DNA from: Penaeus vannamei | Lineage: Eukaryota; Arthropoda; Malacostraca; Decapoda; Penaeidae | DNA length: 10,000 nucleotides | NCBI RefSeq assembly: GCF_042767895.1 | Contig: NC_091576.1 | Span: 16,860,614-16,870,613, forward strand | Direction: 5' to 3' | In this document: positions 1 to 8,507 of the stretch, piece after piece | How the letters are laid out: each line of letters opens with the position of its first letter | How positions within the stretch are numbered: the stretch's first letter is position 1 | Made by a program: the position numbers and the translations under genes | Notes under the pieces: generated by a model | Told to the model about the DNA's origin: nothing | What the model saw: the letters and a program-made list of their open reading frames with translations, nothing else | The model's database searches: none

Positions 1-94
1 CTCCCTTTTCCTTCCCCTTTCTCTTCCCTCCCCCTCCCGTGTTCCTCTCCGCCCTTCCCCCTCTTCCTCTCAACCCCCTTCCCTTCACTCATGG
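1..94. repeat. C/T-rich low-complexity tract
   Basis: The + strand is almost purely pyrimidine, made of irregular CTTCC and CCCTCC runs. No fixed period is evident. It resembles the C/T-rich blocks at 7803-8345 and 8855-9160. No coding signal is visible. Confidence 0.75.
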
Positions 95-817
95 AATAGA
101 ACGAGTTTCAACGGCTTATCACGAGGGTTCACATCGTTCGACGTCCCAGACCCAAAATAATGGAGTTAAAAATGTTTGTTTCTTGTTTCTCTTCATATGT
201 TTCAAATAGGCTTGTCTTTCTAGTGATTCTCCTGTTTTCCCTTCTTGATGTTTTTTCTTGTCTCGTTTTCCTTCTACACTTAACCCCCCAAATGATAATA
301 TGAATGAATAGATAAAAATAATATGGATACATCTGGAACGAATCTGCACAGAAGTGTAACCCTGATTTCAATATGGCGAACGTAAACTGCAGCTGGATTT
401 ATTGCTGAGTCGTAGTAGTCCTACTATTCATAGTCGTTGCAGTGGCGTAGGATTACGAGGCTATAGGATTACATTCATCACATTAACATAGAGGGAGTCC
501 TGGAGTGGTTATGGAGACGACGAATTGAGAAATTCTGCCAGCAGCCGGTAGTTTCTGGTTAAGTGTCTCGTCCTGTGAAATTGCTTGCGAAGAGTGGCTC
601 TCGTTATTGCCCTTCGTCTGTTGTGTGTGTGCATGTTAGGTGCCCCTCCTCCGCGACTGCATGGGGCGTTCTCTAGGTTTTTTGACATGATTATTTACTC
701 TATCAGCGTGTGCACGACATGGCCGTCGAATGTTTTGATCGTGTCACATGTTCTCCCGGGAAGAGGCGGAGGACGTGGGCCGAGAAATGGACACTTGGCA
801 CCCGCGCCGCCAGCCGC
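95..817. other. Unique upstream DNA, no gene seen
   Basis: This stretch is not a simple repeat and holds no convincing exon; its open frames are short, overlap on both strands and lack conserved features. Small items visible are a 6-bp-arm hairpin at 413-426 (TAGTAG, 2-nt loop, CTACTA) and a 9-bp direct repeat TAGGATTAC at 448-456 and 464-472. Composition becomes more GC-rich from about 590 towards the promoter at 840, so the right half may be proximal regulatory DNA of exon 1a. Confidence 0.5.
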
Positions 818-875
818 AGATAAGCTATGAGGCGGGGGATATAAAGCGGGCTGGAGACGAGCGAGGCATCACACC
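818..875 (+). promoter_or_regulatory. Core promoter P1: GATA site, TATA box, initiator
   Basis: AGATAAG (818-824) fits a GATA-factor site. TATAAA occupies 840-845 in a GC-rich context. TCACACC at 869-875 fits the metazoan initiator YYANWYY, with the presumed +1 A at 871, which places the TATA box at -31, the usual spacing. I see no downstream promoter element at +28 to +33, as is common for TATA promoters. The next ATG downstream of 871 is the start of exon 1a. The start site is inferred from motifs alone. Confidence 0.6.
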
Positions 876-1058
876 TAGCCTGCTCTGCCACCTGTGCATA
901 CATAGGACTTACCTCCACGCCCCACAACGCCCTCTGCCCGGAGTTGTCAGAGTTCAGAAGGCTAAATTCCGCAACAAGACCATCTCATCCACGTCTTAAA
1001 GCAAGGCCCAGTCGCCCCCGGGACGACCCTCTCCTCGCGCCCGACTCGTGTTGCTGTG
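871..1058 (+). other. Putative 5' untranslated leader of exon 1a
   Basis: These 188 nt run from the inferred start site to the ATG at 1059 and contain no ATG in any frame. The composition is C-rich and unlike the repeat-laden flanks. A frame open across 748-999 overlaps the TATA box and is not a credible gene. Confidence 0.45.
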
Positions 1059-1187
1059 ATGGAATCTGCGAAGGTGATTGACAGCCGCATCCTCCTCGCA
1101 CCTATTGCCGTGGCTGTGTACCTGCTCGTTGCCCTGGAGTCTTACCTGGTCGAAGCTACGGCGTTCAGTTATATCTTCCAGCAGTAA
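1059..1187 (+). CDS. Alternative first exon 1a: short N-terminal membrane segment (or 42-aa micropeptide)
   Basis: I do not recognise the family. The frame starts MESAKVIDSR, followed by a hydrophobic segment of about residues 11-26 (ILLAPIAVAVYLLVAL) and an end rich in acidic and aromatic residues (E27 to Q42). Lys5 and Arg10 before the hydrophobic core and Glu after it suggest an N-in signal anchor; ATA|F at residues 34-36 could alternatively be a signal-peptidase site. The ATG has G at -3 and +4 and is the first ATG after the promoter at 840. Codons are G/C-ending rich. The TAA (1185-1187) is formed by a strong donor, GTAAGT at 1184-1189, so the coding exon probably ends at 1183 in phase 2. 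The tail is paralogous to the frame at 1493-1831. If unspliced, this would be a 42-residue single-span micropeptide. Confidence 0.6.
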   Translation: MESAKVIDSRILLAPIAVAVYLLVALESYLVEATAFSYIFQQ

Positions 1188-1189
1188 GT
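1184..1189 (+). other. 5' splice donor of exon 1a
   Basis: GTAAGT, a full match to the intron side of the donor consensus, follows exon bases CA. Splicing here leaves two bases of a codon (phase 2) and removes the apparent TAA stop. Confidence 0.55.
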
Positions 1190-1492
1190 AGGTGCACTCC
1201 GCCCCGTCGACGCTGTCCTCCCTTCAGCCGTGAACGAAGAGACGCTCGCTTGCTGAACATCACGACGTCGGTGCTCACGAGATCACTGGAAGATTTTGCG
1301 AAAGCTCTGAAAGTTTGGGAAGAATAATCCCGGCTAGTTTTTTAGACTTTGAAAAAGAAAATTTAAGCCGAAGAAACGTTGGCAGCTTTTGGAAGAACGC
1401 TTCGATTAAGGCAAGTTTTCCTACGCCAGAGGACCGTCCGAAGGAGCAAGAAGAGCAAGCAAGTTTCGCCAAGCCTTTCCAACCCAGCGACG
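1190..1492 (+). promoter_or_regulatory. Region between exons 1a and 1b; possible TATA-less promoter and leader of exon 1b
   Basis: No ATG occurs in any frame across about 300 nt before the start codon at 1493, which fits an untranslated leader. I see no TATA box; the initiator-like matches are weak and the start site cannot be placed. A possible 3' splice site ends at about 1428 after a short pyrimidine run, but joining exon 1a to it reads out of frame with the 1493 frame, so I do not favour it. Confidence 0.35.
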
Positions 1493-1831
1493 ATGGACTC
1501 CTTCATGGCCTTCGACTCCAGCAGCGGGGTGTCCTGCTACCCCAACCATGGCGCGCCTGCCCTCGCGCACGTCGAGAGGGTGCCATCCGCCACTCCCTGC
1601 GAGTCCTTCGAATCCTCGCGCCCTTCGAGATGCACGAAGGAGACGAGGAGGAAGAACGCCCAAGTCATGAACGTGGTGGACCTGCCGTGGCTGCGGCGCG
1701 ACCTGTCCAACGACGAGTTCAGCCGAGGCCTCGTGTCCCTGGCGGTGCTCGCCCTGTTCGCCATGGTCTCGCTCTCGTTCGAAGGCTACATCACCGAATC
1801 GGTCGCGTTCAACTACATTTTCCAGATGTGA
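1493..1831 (+). CDS. Alternative first exon 1b: 112-codon frame with C-terminal membrane segment
   Basis: The protein is not recognised. The ATG at 1493 has A at -3 and G at +4, a strong start context; the frame opens further upstream but only with non-ATG codons. Residues 1-60 are polar, Ser- and Arg-rich, with Cys at 15, 36 and 47. A charged stretch follows (PWLRRDLSNDEFSR, 65-78), then a hydrophobic segment at about 79-96 and the tail EGYITESVAFNYIFQM. Third codon positions are strongly G/C, unlike the neighbouring DNA, which supports real coding. The tail aligns with exon 1a: 9 of the 15 residues from EGYITES or ESYLVEA to YIFQ are identical. The TGA at 1829-1831 lies inside a donor-like GTGAGG (1828-1833), again in phase 2. 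The frame may therefore be the first exon of a longer protein, ending at 1827, or a complete 112-aa tail-anchored protein if the poly(A) signal at 1958 is used. Confidence 0.6.
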   Translation: MDSFMAFDSSSGVSCYPNHGAPALAHVERVPSATPCESFESSRPSRCTKETRRKNAQVMNVVDLPWLRRDLSNDEFSRGLVSLAVLALFAMVSLSFEGYITESVAFNYIFQM

Positions 1832-1833
1832 GG
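1828..1833 (+). other. Candidate 5' splice donor of exon 1b
   Basis: GTGAGG follows exon bases AT at exactly the position homologous to the exon 1a donor. It is weaker than GTAAGT because the last base departs from consensus. Using it removes the TGA stop and leaves a phase-2 junction. Confidence 0.45.
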
Positions 1834-1990
1834 AAGTACTTGATTCTAGTCTTAAGCCACCGCCAACTCATTAGTCATGTAAGATTATGTATATGATGTA
1901 TGTTTGTACTGTAAGTAACGTGTATAGATTATTTTTTATATATTGATACTATTTATGAATAAAACAAATATTTGATGTGATCATTTTCTT
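1832..1990 (+). terminator. Putative 3' UTR and poly(A) signal after frame 1b
   Basis: An AT-rich stretch with several TGTA elements leads to AATAAA at 1958-1963, followed by a GT-rich then T-rich segment (about 1973-2000), the usual order of a cleavage and polyadenylation region. It could end a short message carrying the 112-codon frame or act as an intronic poly(A) site inside a longer gene. AATAAA alone is common in AT-rich DNA. Confidence 0.45.
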
Positions 1991-1999
1991 TCGTTACAA

Positions 2000-3041
<1,042 letters not shown>

Positions 3042-3059
3042 TGACTTTCCCCTTTCTCA

Positions 3060-3112
3060 TTCTTCTTCTTCGTCGTCGTCGTCGTCGTCGTCGTCCTCCC
3101 GCTCCTCTTCCT
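3060..3112. repeat. Trinucleotide tract (TTC then GTC/CGT)n
   Basis: TTCTTCTT passes into about eight or nine CGT units (to about 3096) and then a CTCC-rich end. Open frames here encode only homopolymer-like runs. Confidence 0.9.
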
Positions 3113-3184
3113 CATAATCACTTAACAGGATATATAGGACACAACAAACACAGAGCTCAGTGGATACTTCTTTCGTTCAATCTA

Positions 3185-3229
<45 letters not shown>

Positions 3230-3303
3230 CTCTGGCTATTTTTTCCGTTCTTTATTATTATTATTGTATAGTTATCATCATCACCAGCATCATTATTATT
3301 ATT
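3185..3303. repeat. (ATT)n microsatellite, one long and two short tracts
   Basis: A near-perfect ATT tract of about 45 nt lies at 3185-3229. Shorter tracts of the same unit occur at about 3253-3267 and 3291-3303, consistent with one array interrupted by substitutions or insertions. Confidence 0.95.
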
Positions 3304-3314
3304 TGCAAGCGTGA

Positions 3315-4500
3315 ATGAGGGGGAGGGGGGTGAGGGGGCATAAGGGCATGCGGAAGAAGAGGTTAAAGGCATGGATGAAGAGGCACCGGGAATATGGATG
3401 AGGGATGGGGAGGGATAGGACTTGTGGATTGAGGCATTAAGGGTGTGGAATGGGGGGAAGAGGGAGAGGAGGCATAGGGCATGTGGATGAGGGACAATTG
3501 AGGGGTGGAACGAGGGGTAAGAAGACATGATATGTGAATAAGGGACATTAAAAGTATGGAATGAGGGGCATAGGGGTTGTAGAATGAGGGGCATTAAGGG
3601 TGTGGGATGAAAGCTTAGGGGCATGGAAGAGAGGTCGTCAGTGGATGTGGTTGAGGGGTCAGAAAGGACGGGGCAGAGGGAGCATAGGGGGCATGGGTGA
3701 GGGGCATAGGAGGGGTATAAGAGGCGCTGAGAGCTAGAATGAGGCAGTTTAAGGGGCAGTGGTGGGGAAGCATAGGGGGCGCGAGCGAGGGGGCATTAGG
3801 GGCGGGGATGAGGGGGCATTGGGGGGCGAGGGTGAGGGGTATAGAGGGTGTGGGTAGGGGTAGAGGAGGCGCAGAGGGTTAGAATGAGGCAATGTAAGGG
3901 GCAAGGGTGAAGAGGCATAGGGGGCATAACCGGCAAGGGGGAAGGAGCACAGGAGAAGGAAGGAGGCATGGGGTGCATTAACGGGAAGGGTGAGGTGGCA
4001 TAAGGGGCGGGGATGAGGGGTATAGAGGGTGTGGGTAGAGGTATAGGAGGCGTATAGGGCTGAGGAGAGGCAATGTAAGGGTCAAGGGTCAAGAGGCATA
4101 GGGGGGCATAACCGGCAAGGGGGAAGAAGCACAGAGTATAAACGGGGAAGAAGTAAGAAAGAAGGCATAGACAGTAAGGCATAGGGCAGGGGTGAGGAGG
4201 CATAGGGGGCAGGGATGGGGAGGCATAGGGGGCATAGACAGGAAGGCATAGGGCAGGGGTGGGGAGGCATAGGCGGCGAGAGATCTGAGGTATAAGGAGT
4301 GTGGGCGAGGGGGCATAGACAGGAAGGCATAGGGAAGGGGTGAGGAGGCATAGGGGGCAGGGATGGGGAGGACAGGGGGCAGGAGTGAGGAGGCATAGGC
4401 GGCGAGAGATCTGAGGTATAAGGAGCGTGAGCGAGGGGGCACAGGGGCATAAATGCGACGAGAGGAGGGCAATAGGGTCGATATGGGCGGCAAGGGCATG
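3315..4500. repeat. G-rich degenerate minisatellite with higher-order units
   Basis: About 1.2 kb of + strand G/A-rich DNA is built from variants of GGGGCATAGGGGGC and GGGATGAGGGG. Longer units are visible. A block starting TATAGAGGGTGTGGGTAG at 3840 recurs at 4021, offset 181 nt, with an older relative at 3716. A block starting GGCGGCGAGAGATCTGAGG at 4272 recurs at 4398, offset 126 nt. The complementary strand lacks stop codons in this motif, which creates long Pro-rich minus-strand frames (up to 244 codons) that I regard as spurious. Several G-runs can form quadruplexes, for example 3319-3345. Confidence 0.9.
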
Positions 4501-4596
4501 GGTGATGGAGCAAGGATAATGGATAATCACTGGGTAAGAGGAAGGGATAATTACGAAGCCGAAGGAGTAATGACTATCGAGGCAATTGACTCATCA

Positions 4597-4716
<120 letters not shown>

Positions 4717-4789
4717 TGAACATGTGTTTGTATTTATGTAAATTCTCATGTCTGAGAAAGAGAGAGTGAAGTTTTATTTTATTTGTTTT

Positions 4790-4894
4790 TCCCTTGTCGA
4801 CCTTTCTTATTTTCCTTTGTTCTCATCCTTTTTCTTCATTTATTTTCAGAAGAAGCGGTCTGACCAGTGTCCGTCTTCGAGATACCAGGTGAGG
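4790..4894 (+). CDS. 39-nt microexon candidate (exon 4850-4888) with its splice sites
   Basis: A textbook 3' splice site precedes the exon: a long pyrimidine tract (about 4796-4847) ending TTATTTTCAG at 4840-4849. The exon is 39 nt, a multiple of three, and ends ACCAG before GTGAGG at 4889-4894. Two frames are open: phase 0 gives KKRSDQCPSSRYQ, and the frame entered from a phase-2 donor gives RSGLTSVRLRDT after the junction codon. The third frame has a stop at once. Because 39 is divisible by three, the exon could be included or skipped without shifting the frame. The protein is not recognised. The surroundings are pure intron-like repeats. Confidence 0.5.
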
Positions 4895-4913
4895 CTTTCA
4901 TTTTCCCCTTATC

Positions 4914-5440
4914 CTTTCAACCGTCCATCCTTCAACTCATCCGCTCATCCAACCTAATAGTCATCAGTCTATTTATTCATCCCAGCGACTATTCATCATT
5001 CTAATCTTCCATTCATCCGTCTGTTAATTCATCCCAGCGACTACCCATCATTCTCATCACCCATTCATCCATTTGTTCATCCCAGCCACTATTCATCATT
5101 CTAATCTCCCATTCATCCGTCTATTTATTCATCCCAGCGACTATTCATCATTCTCATCATCCATCTATCTATTCCATTCATTCATCCAACTACCCGTCCA
5201 TACAGCTATTCATTCACGTATCCATCAAACCATCTATCCATCTAACGATCCATTCACCCGACCATCCTTTCAATTATCCCATTAACCAGTGCTACCCATG
5301 TGACCATCCATCCAACCATTGGTCAGCCAACCTACAATCCATTTAACCATCCTTCTGTATAATCAACCGCCCAACCTGTCATCCATCCACTCAACCATCC
5401 AGCGTATCCTTCAACTATCCGTGTAATTATCCTCTATCCT
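4914..5440. repeat. ATTCATCC-type minisatellite with a 100-nt dimeric unit
   Basis: Variants of CCATTCATCC fill the region. In its left part, CCCAGCGACT-like anchors fall at 4981, 5033, 5081 and 5133, alternating 52 and 48 nt, so the true unit is about 100 nt with two halves. After about 5180 it decays into irregular CATC/CCATC repeats. Open frames across it are artefacts. Confidence 0.9.
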
Positions 5441-5790
5441 ATCCTCCTCCTTCTCTTCTTCCTTGCCTTACCTCCTCTCTACCCTATTTTCCTCCTATTC
5501 TTCCTCCTCCTCCTCCTCCACTTCTTCTTCCTCTTCCTCTCCTCCTCTTTCATTTCGTCTTCTCCTTACCTCCGCTCCCCCTCCTCCCCACCTCATTCTC
5601 CTCCTATTCTTCCTCTCCTTACCTCTTCTTCACCTTATTCTCTTCTTCTTCTTCTTCTTCTTCTTCTTCTTCTTCTTCTTCTTCTTCTTCTTCTTCTTCT
5701 TCTTCTTCTTCTTCTTCTTCTTCTTCTTCTTCTTCTTCTTCTTCTTCTTCTTCTTCTTCTTCTTCCTCCTCCTCCTCCTCCTCCTCCTCC
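5441..5790. repeat. C/T-rich block ending in a long (TTC)n and (CTC)n tract
   Basis: Irregular CTCCTCTTC sequence (5441-5640) leads into a pure TTC tract of about 120 nt (roughly 5643-5766, near 41 copies), then about eight CTC units to 5790. This polypurine/polypyrimidine mirror-type tract has potential for triplex (H-DNA) formation. Poly-Phe, poly-Glu and poly-Arg frames over it are artefacts. Confidence 0.97.
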
Positions 5791-5861
5791 AGCTGAACCT
5801 CCATCATCAAGGTCCCACGGAGCCACCTGGATTGCGTCACACTGATTGTTTCTATTTTTAG
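5790..5861. promoter_or_regulatory. E-box and MEF2 site cluster
   Basis: Within 72 nt lie CAGCTG (5790-5795), CACCTG (5824-5829) and CTATTTTTAG (5852-5861). The last is a perfect match to the MEF2 consensus YTAWWWWTAR, and the first two are E-boxes of the type bound by myogenic bHLH proteins. Cis-regulatory function is inferred from motif co-occurrence only. Confidence 0.35.
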
Positions 5862-5866
5862 TTAAC

Positions 5867-5917
5867 GGGGGTGGGGGTGGGAGGGAGGGGGAAGGGTAAC
5901 AGTAGGGGGGTGGGGGT
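5867..5917 (+). other. G-run cluster with quadruplex potential
   Basis: Runs of three to six G are separated by one or two bases: 5867-5871, 5873-5877, 5879-5881, 5883-5885, 5887-5891 and 5894-5896, then more to about 5917. This is a dense G4 motif immediately downstream of the TTC tract. Confidence 0.7.
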
Positions 5918-6299
5918 ATTGTTATGAGTGAGTACTCGGGGAAGCGTGGTTTGGTGTTTTAGCCTTCATTCATTCACCTATTTATGTACTGTTATCATTA
6001 TCACACATACATGCATATATATGTATAGATAGATAGATAGATAGATAAATAGCTAGACACACACACCTATGTGTTGTGTGTGTATGCATTTACTTAAGTA
6101 TGTATATATATTATGTATTAATGTGATTTATATACATGTAGATATATACACATAACGCATGTGAACGTATGTACACGTAGACTTATTACATTCACGCGCA
6201 CACTCACATGACCTCCGCGCCCAGTGTCCCTCGGCGACAAACGGAAACAGCGCCGACCTTAAGCCTAAAACGGACCCTGAGAGCCAGCCATCTGAGATC
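5918..6299. other. AT-rich DNA with short microsatellites, no gene seen
   Basis: A (GATA)5 tract lies at 6026-6047 and short TATA, CA and GTAT repeats around 6000-6170. 6190-6299 is more balanced and unique but has no supported exon. A minus-strand frame over 6128-6481 has no recognisable features. Confidence 0.6.
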
Positions 6300-6415
6300 T
6301 TATCAGTGATGGCCGCTATGTGATTCTTTTTTTTTCTCATTATAGGGGGGAGGGGGACGGGGGAGGGGAGGGGAGGACGGTCAGAGTGCAAGTGCGAGAT
6401 TGTGTCTATATTTAG
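6300..6415. promoter_or_regulatory. GATA site, G4-prone run and MEF2 site
   Basis: TTATCAG (6300-6306, GATA site on the minus strand) is followed by G-runs at 6345-6376 and CTATATTTAG (6406-6415), a perfect MEF2 match set in the palindrome-like GTCTA-TATT-TAGAC (6404-6417). Function is inferred from motifs. Confidence 0.3.
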
Positions 6416-6605
6416 ACGTTTTGGTGGAAGTGCCGGAGGGCCAGGTTGTGCCACACCTTGACCTGGTCCTTGGGTTGGCACTGGGGTCGGGCTGTGCTTT
6501 GTTTTGTTGACGGGCGCTGATTAGCGTTTTTTCTTGTCTTTTTAGAGTTATTCTTGACTTGCATCTGTTTTCTGTATTTTTTCTTTCTAACAGAATAATA
6601 CAGAC

Positions 6606-6606
<1 letters not shown>
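6416..6606. other. Unique stretch with acceptor-like pyrimidine runs, no exon seen
   Basis: Two 3' splice-like signals (ending TTTTTAG near 6545 and TAACAG near 6595) follow T-rich tracts. Neither is followed by a donor and an open, non-repetitive frame. Confidence 0.4.
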
Positions 6607-6669
<63 letters not shown>

Positions 6670-6690
6670 CATACATATATATACATATAC
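6607..6690. repeat. (AT)n microsatellite with an imperfect tail
   Basis: A pure AT tract of about 48 nt starts at about 6607, followed by ATAC/ATAT variants to about 6690. The self-complementary sequence could extrude a cruciform. Confidence 0.97.
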
Positions 6691-7340
6691 ACTCCCCCTT
6701 CTCCTCCCCCCCTTCCCCCCAACCGAAGTTTCCGGCTCGCTTCGCCGCCGCCGCCGCTGAGGCTAGCAACAAGCGCGGTTTAACCTTGGTCATACTTGGC
6801 GGCGATTCCTTTGTTTTAGCTCCGTGGCCGCTTGGCTGGGCGTGTTATTAAGTGTTAGAATCACGCGAGGCTCTGAAGGTGTGTGTCGGGTTGGTTTTAG
6901 ATTTTTTTTTTTTCATTTTCCATTATTTCTCTTATTTTTTCATGTATGATTCTCGAGTATGTTTTTTGTATCATTGTATTTATTTATTTATATGTATATG
7001 TATATTCCTTTCTTTCTTTCTTTTTTCTTTCTGCGTGTGACGTTATTCTCTATGTATTTTTGTTAAAATACGTATGTATGAATATATAATTTACTTGTTT
7101 CTTTTATTTTCCTTATGAATATATATGTTAATTAACTCTGCAATCAATAGATCTCTCCACGATATCGGATTACCGCGAGAAGGAATTCAATCTTAACAAT
7201 ACGTACCCAATTATTACTTTTTTTCTTTTCTTTTTTACAAACCCCGCAGCCTTTAATAAGTGGAATGAAAATATTTTTAAAGGAACCCAAATGGAACACG
7301 AAACACCCGTTTGACCAGTTCCTTGTTAAGGGAAGTCTCC
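6691..7340. other. Unique intergenic or intronic DNA, no gene seen
   Basis: 6725-6890 is GC-rich with a short GCC run near 6743. 6900-7240 is T- and AT-rich with ATGTAT repeats. None of the short frames looks coding. Confidence 0.55.
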
Positions 7341-7513
7341 CCCCCCCCCCATCTCCAACTCTCCACCCCCCTCTCCATCACCTCCCCACCACCCGTACCT
7401 CCTTCACCACAAAAACTTCCTATGATCATCTGCTTGGGTGACTTTGAGAGAAAAGGAGGGAGAGGAGAGGAGAGGAAAAGGGAGGGAGAGAGAGAGGGAT
7501 CGAGAGAGAAATA
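7341..7513. repeat. C-rich then GA-rich low-complexity DNA
   Basis: A run of about eleven C at 7341-7351 opens a CCACC/CTCC-rich stretch to about 7410. From about 7446 the + strand turns purine-rich (GAGAGGAGAGG and similar) to 7513, a switch of purine strand within 100 nt. Confidence 0.8.
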
Positions 7514-7539
7514 CAAACTATAGCTCAAGTTATGTTCGT

Positions 7540-7710
<171 letters not shown>

Positions 7711-7802
7711 ACGGTATTTCATTTTCAATATTATTTACGCCTTTCCTTTTTTATATTTGTTTTTGTTTTCTCTTCATACCCAATGTACCTTCACCTGACC
7801 TT

Positions 7803-8345
7803 GACCTATCCAGCCTCCCCTCCCATCTCTCTCCTTTCCTTCCCTCACCCTCCCCTCCCCTTCCCCTTCCTTGCCCTCCCTTCCCCTCTTCTCCCCTCTC
7901 CACCCTACCTCGTTTCCCACCTCCTCTCCCTTTCCCTATTCTCCCTCACCCCTCAACTACCGTCCCCTCCCAACCCCTTCCTTCCCCACCGCTCTCCCTT
8001 CCCCTATTCTCCCTCCAGTCTCTCCCCTTTCCTTCCATCACCCTCCCCTTCCCCTTCCTTCTCCTCCCCTCCCCTCCCTTCCTCTTCCTTGCTTCCTACC
8101 CTTGCCCTCCCTCACTCCTCAACTCCCCTCCCAACCCCTTCACTTTCCACCTCCTCTTCCTTGCTTCTGTCCCCTCCCCTCCCTCACCCCTCAACTCCCC
8201 TTCCCCCCTACCCTCATCCACCTCCTCTTCCCCCCTCCCTACCTTCCACCTCCTCTTCCTTCCCCTCCCCTACCTACCTCCTCTTCCTCCCCTCCCCCAC
8301 CCATCCAGCTCTTCCTTCCCCCTCATCCACCCCCCTTCCCCCCTC
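7803..8345. repeat. C/T-rich minisatellite, about 540 nt
   Basis: The + strand is nearly all pyrimidine. A recurring phrase CCCTCACCCCTCAACT followed by CCCCTCCCAACCCCTTC appears in diverged form around 7946, 8110 and 8182, which indicates tandem duplication of a longer unit. Its three long + strand frames are Pro/Ser/Leu low-complexity artefacts. The complementary strand is G-rich. Confidence 0.9.
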
Positions 8346-8472
8346 CTTGCCGACAACACACGCCTAACGAACATGTGACAATCTTGACAAAGAGAAGTCC
8401 GTACCTAGATCCACTCTAGCGTTATCAGTATGGGGGTCCTGTATTCATTTTTTTCTCTCGTAATGCAAGGCC

Positions 8473-8507
8473 TGATAAAAGCGTCTAAATATAGGCTGCC
8501 CTGATAA
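8473..8507. promoter_or_regulatory. GATA-MEF2-GATA composite
   Basis: TGATAA (8473-8478), CTAAATATAG (8485-8494) and TGATAA (8502-8507) are symmetrically placed, with the MEF2 match exact and a GATA site 6 to 7 nt to either side. This is the tightest of the MEF2/GATA arrangements in the window. Function is inferred. Confidence 0.35.

Noticed and set aside
585..830. 81-codon frame with a hydrophobic start
   Set aside because: It begins at a non-ATG codon, lies just upstream of the TATA box, and its signal-like start is not supported by anything else.
748..999. 83-codon frame across the promoter
   Set aside because: It overlaps the TATA box and initiator and has no conserved feature.
1190..1492. 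Splicing of exon 1a to an acceptor near 1428
   Set aside because: The phase-2 join reads a frame different from the 1493 frame, and the acceptor's pyrimidine run is short.
1315..1896. 193-codon + strand frame overlapping exon 1b
   Set aside because: It lacks an ATG start, is a GC-rich out-of-frame shadow of the 1493 frame and shows no paralogy to exon 1a.
3796..4530. 244-codon Pro-rich minus-strand frame and two overlapping ones
   Set aside because: They read the complement of the G-rich minisatellite, whose unit lacks stops in all three frames; no domain or non-repeat segment is present.
5463..5861. Poly-Phe, poly-Glu and poly-Arg frames
   Set aside because: Direct translations of the TTC tract and its complement, with no flanking coding signal.
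5862..5927. Possible 66-nt exon between an acceptor-like TTTTTAG and GTGAGT
   Set aside because: All useful frames meet a stop and the content is a pure G-run cluster; the acceptor coincides with the MEF2 site.
6128..6481. 117-codon minus-strand frame
   Set aside because: Composition follows the local G-rich and TATA/CA-type repeats; no motif or splice support.
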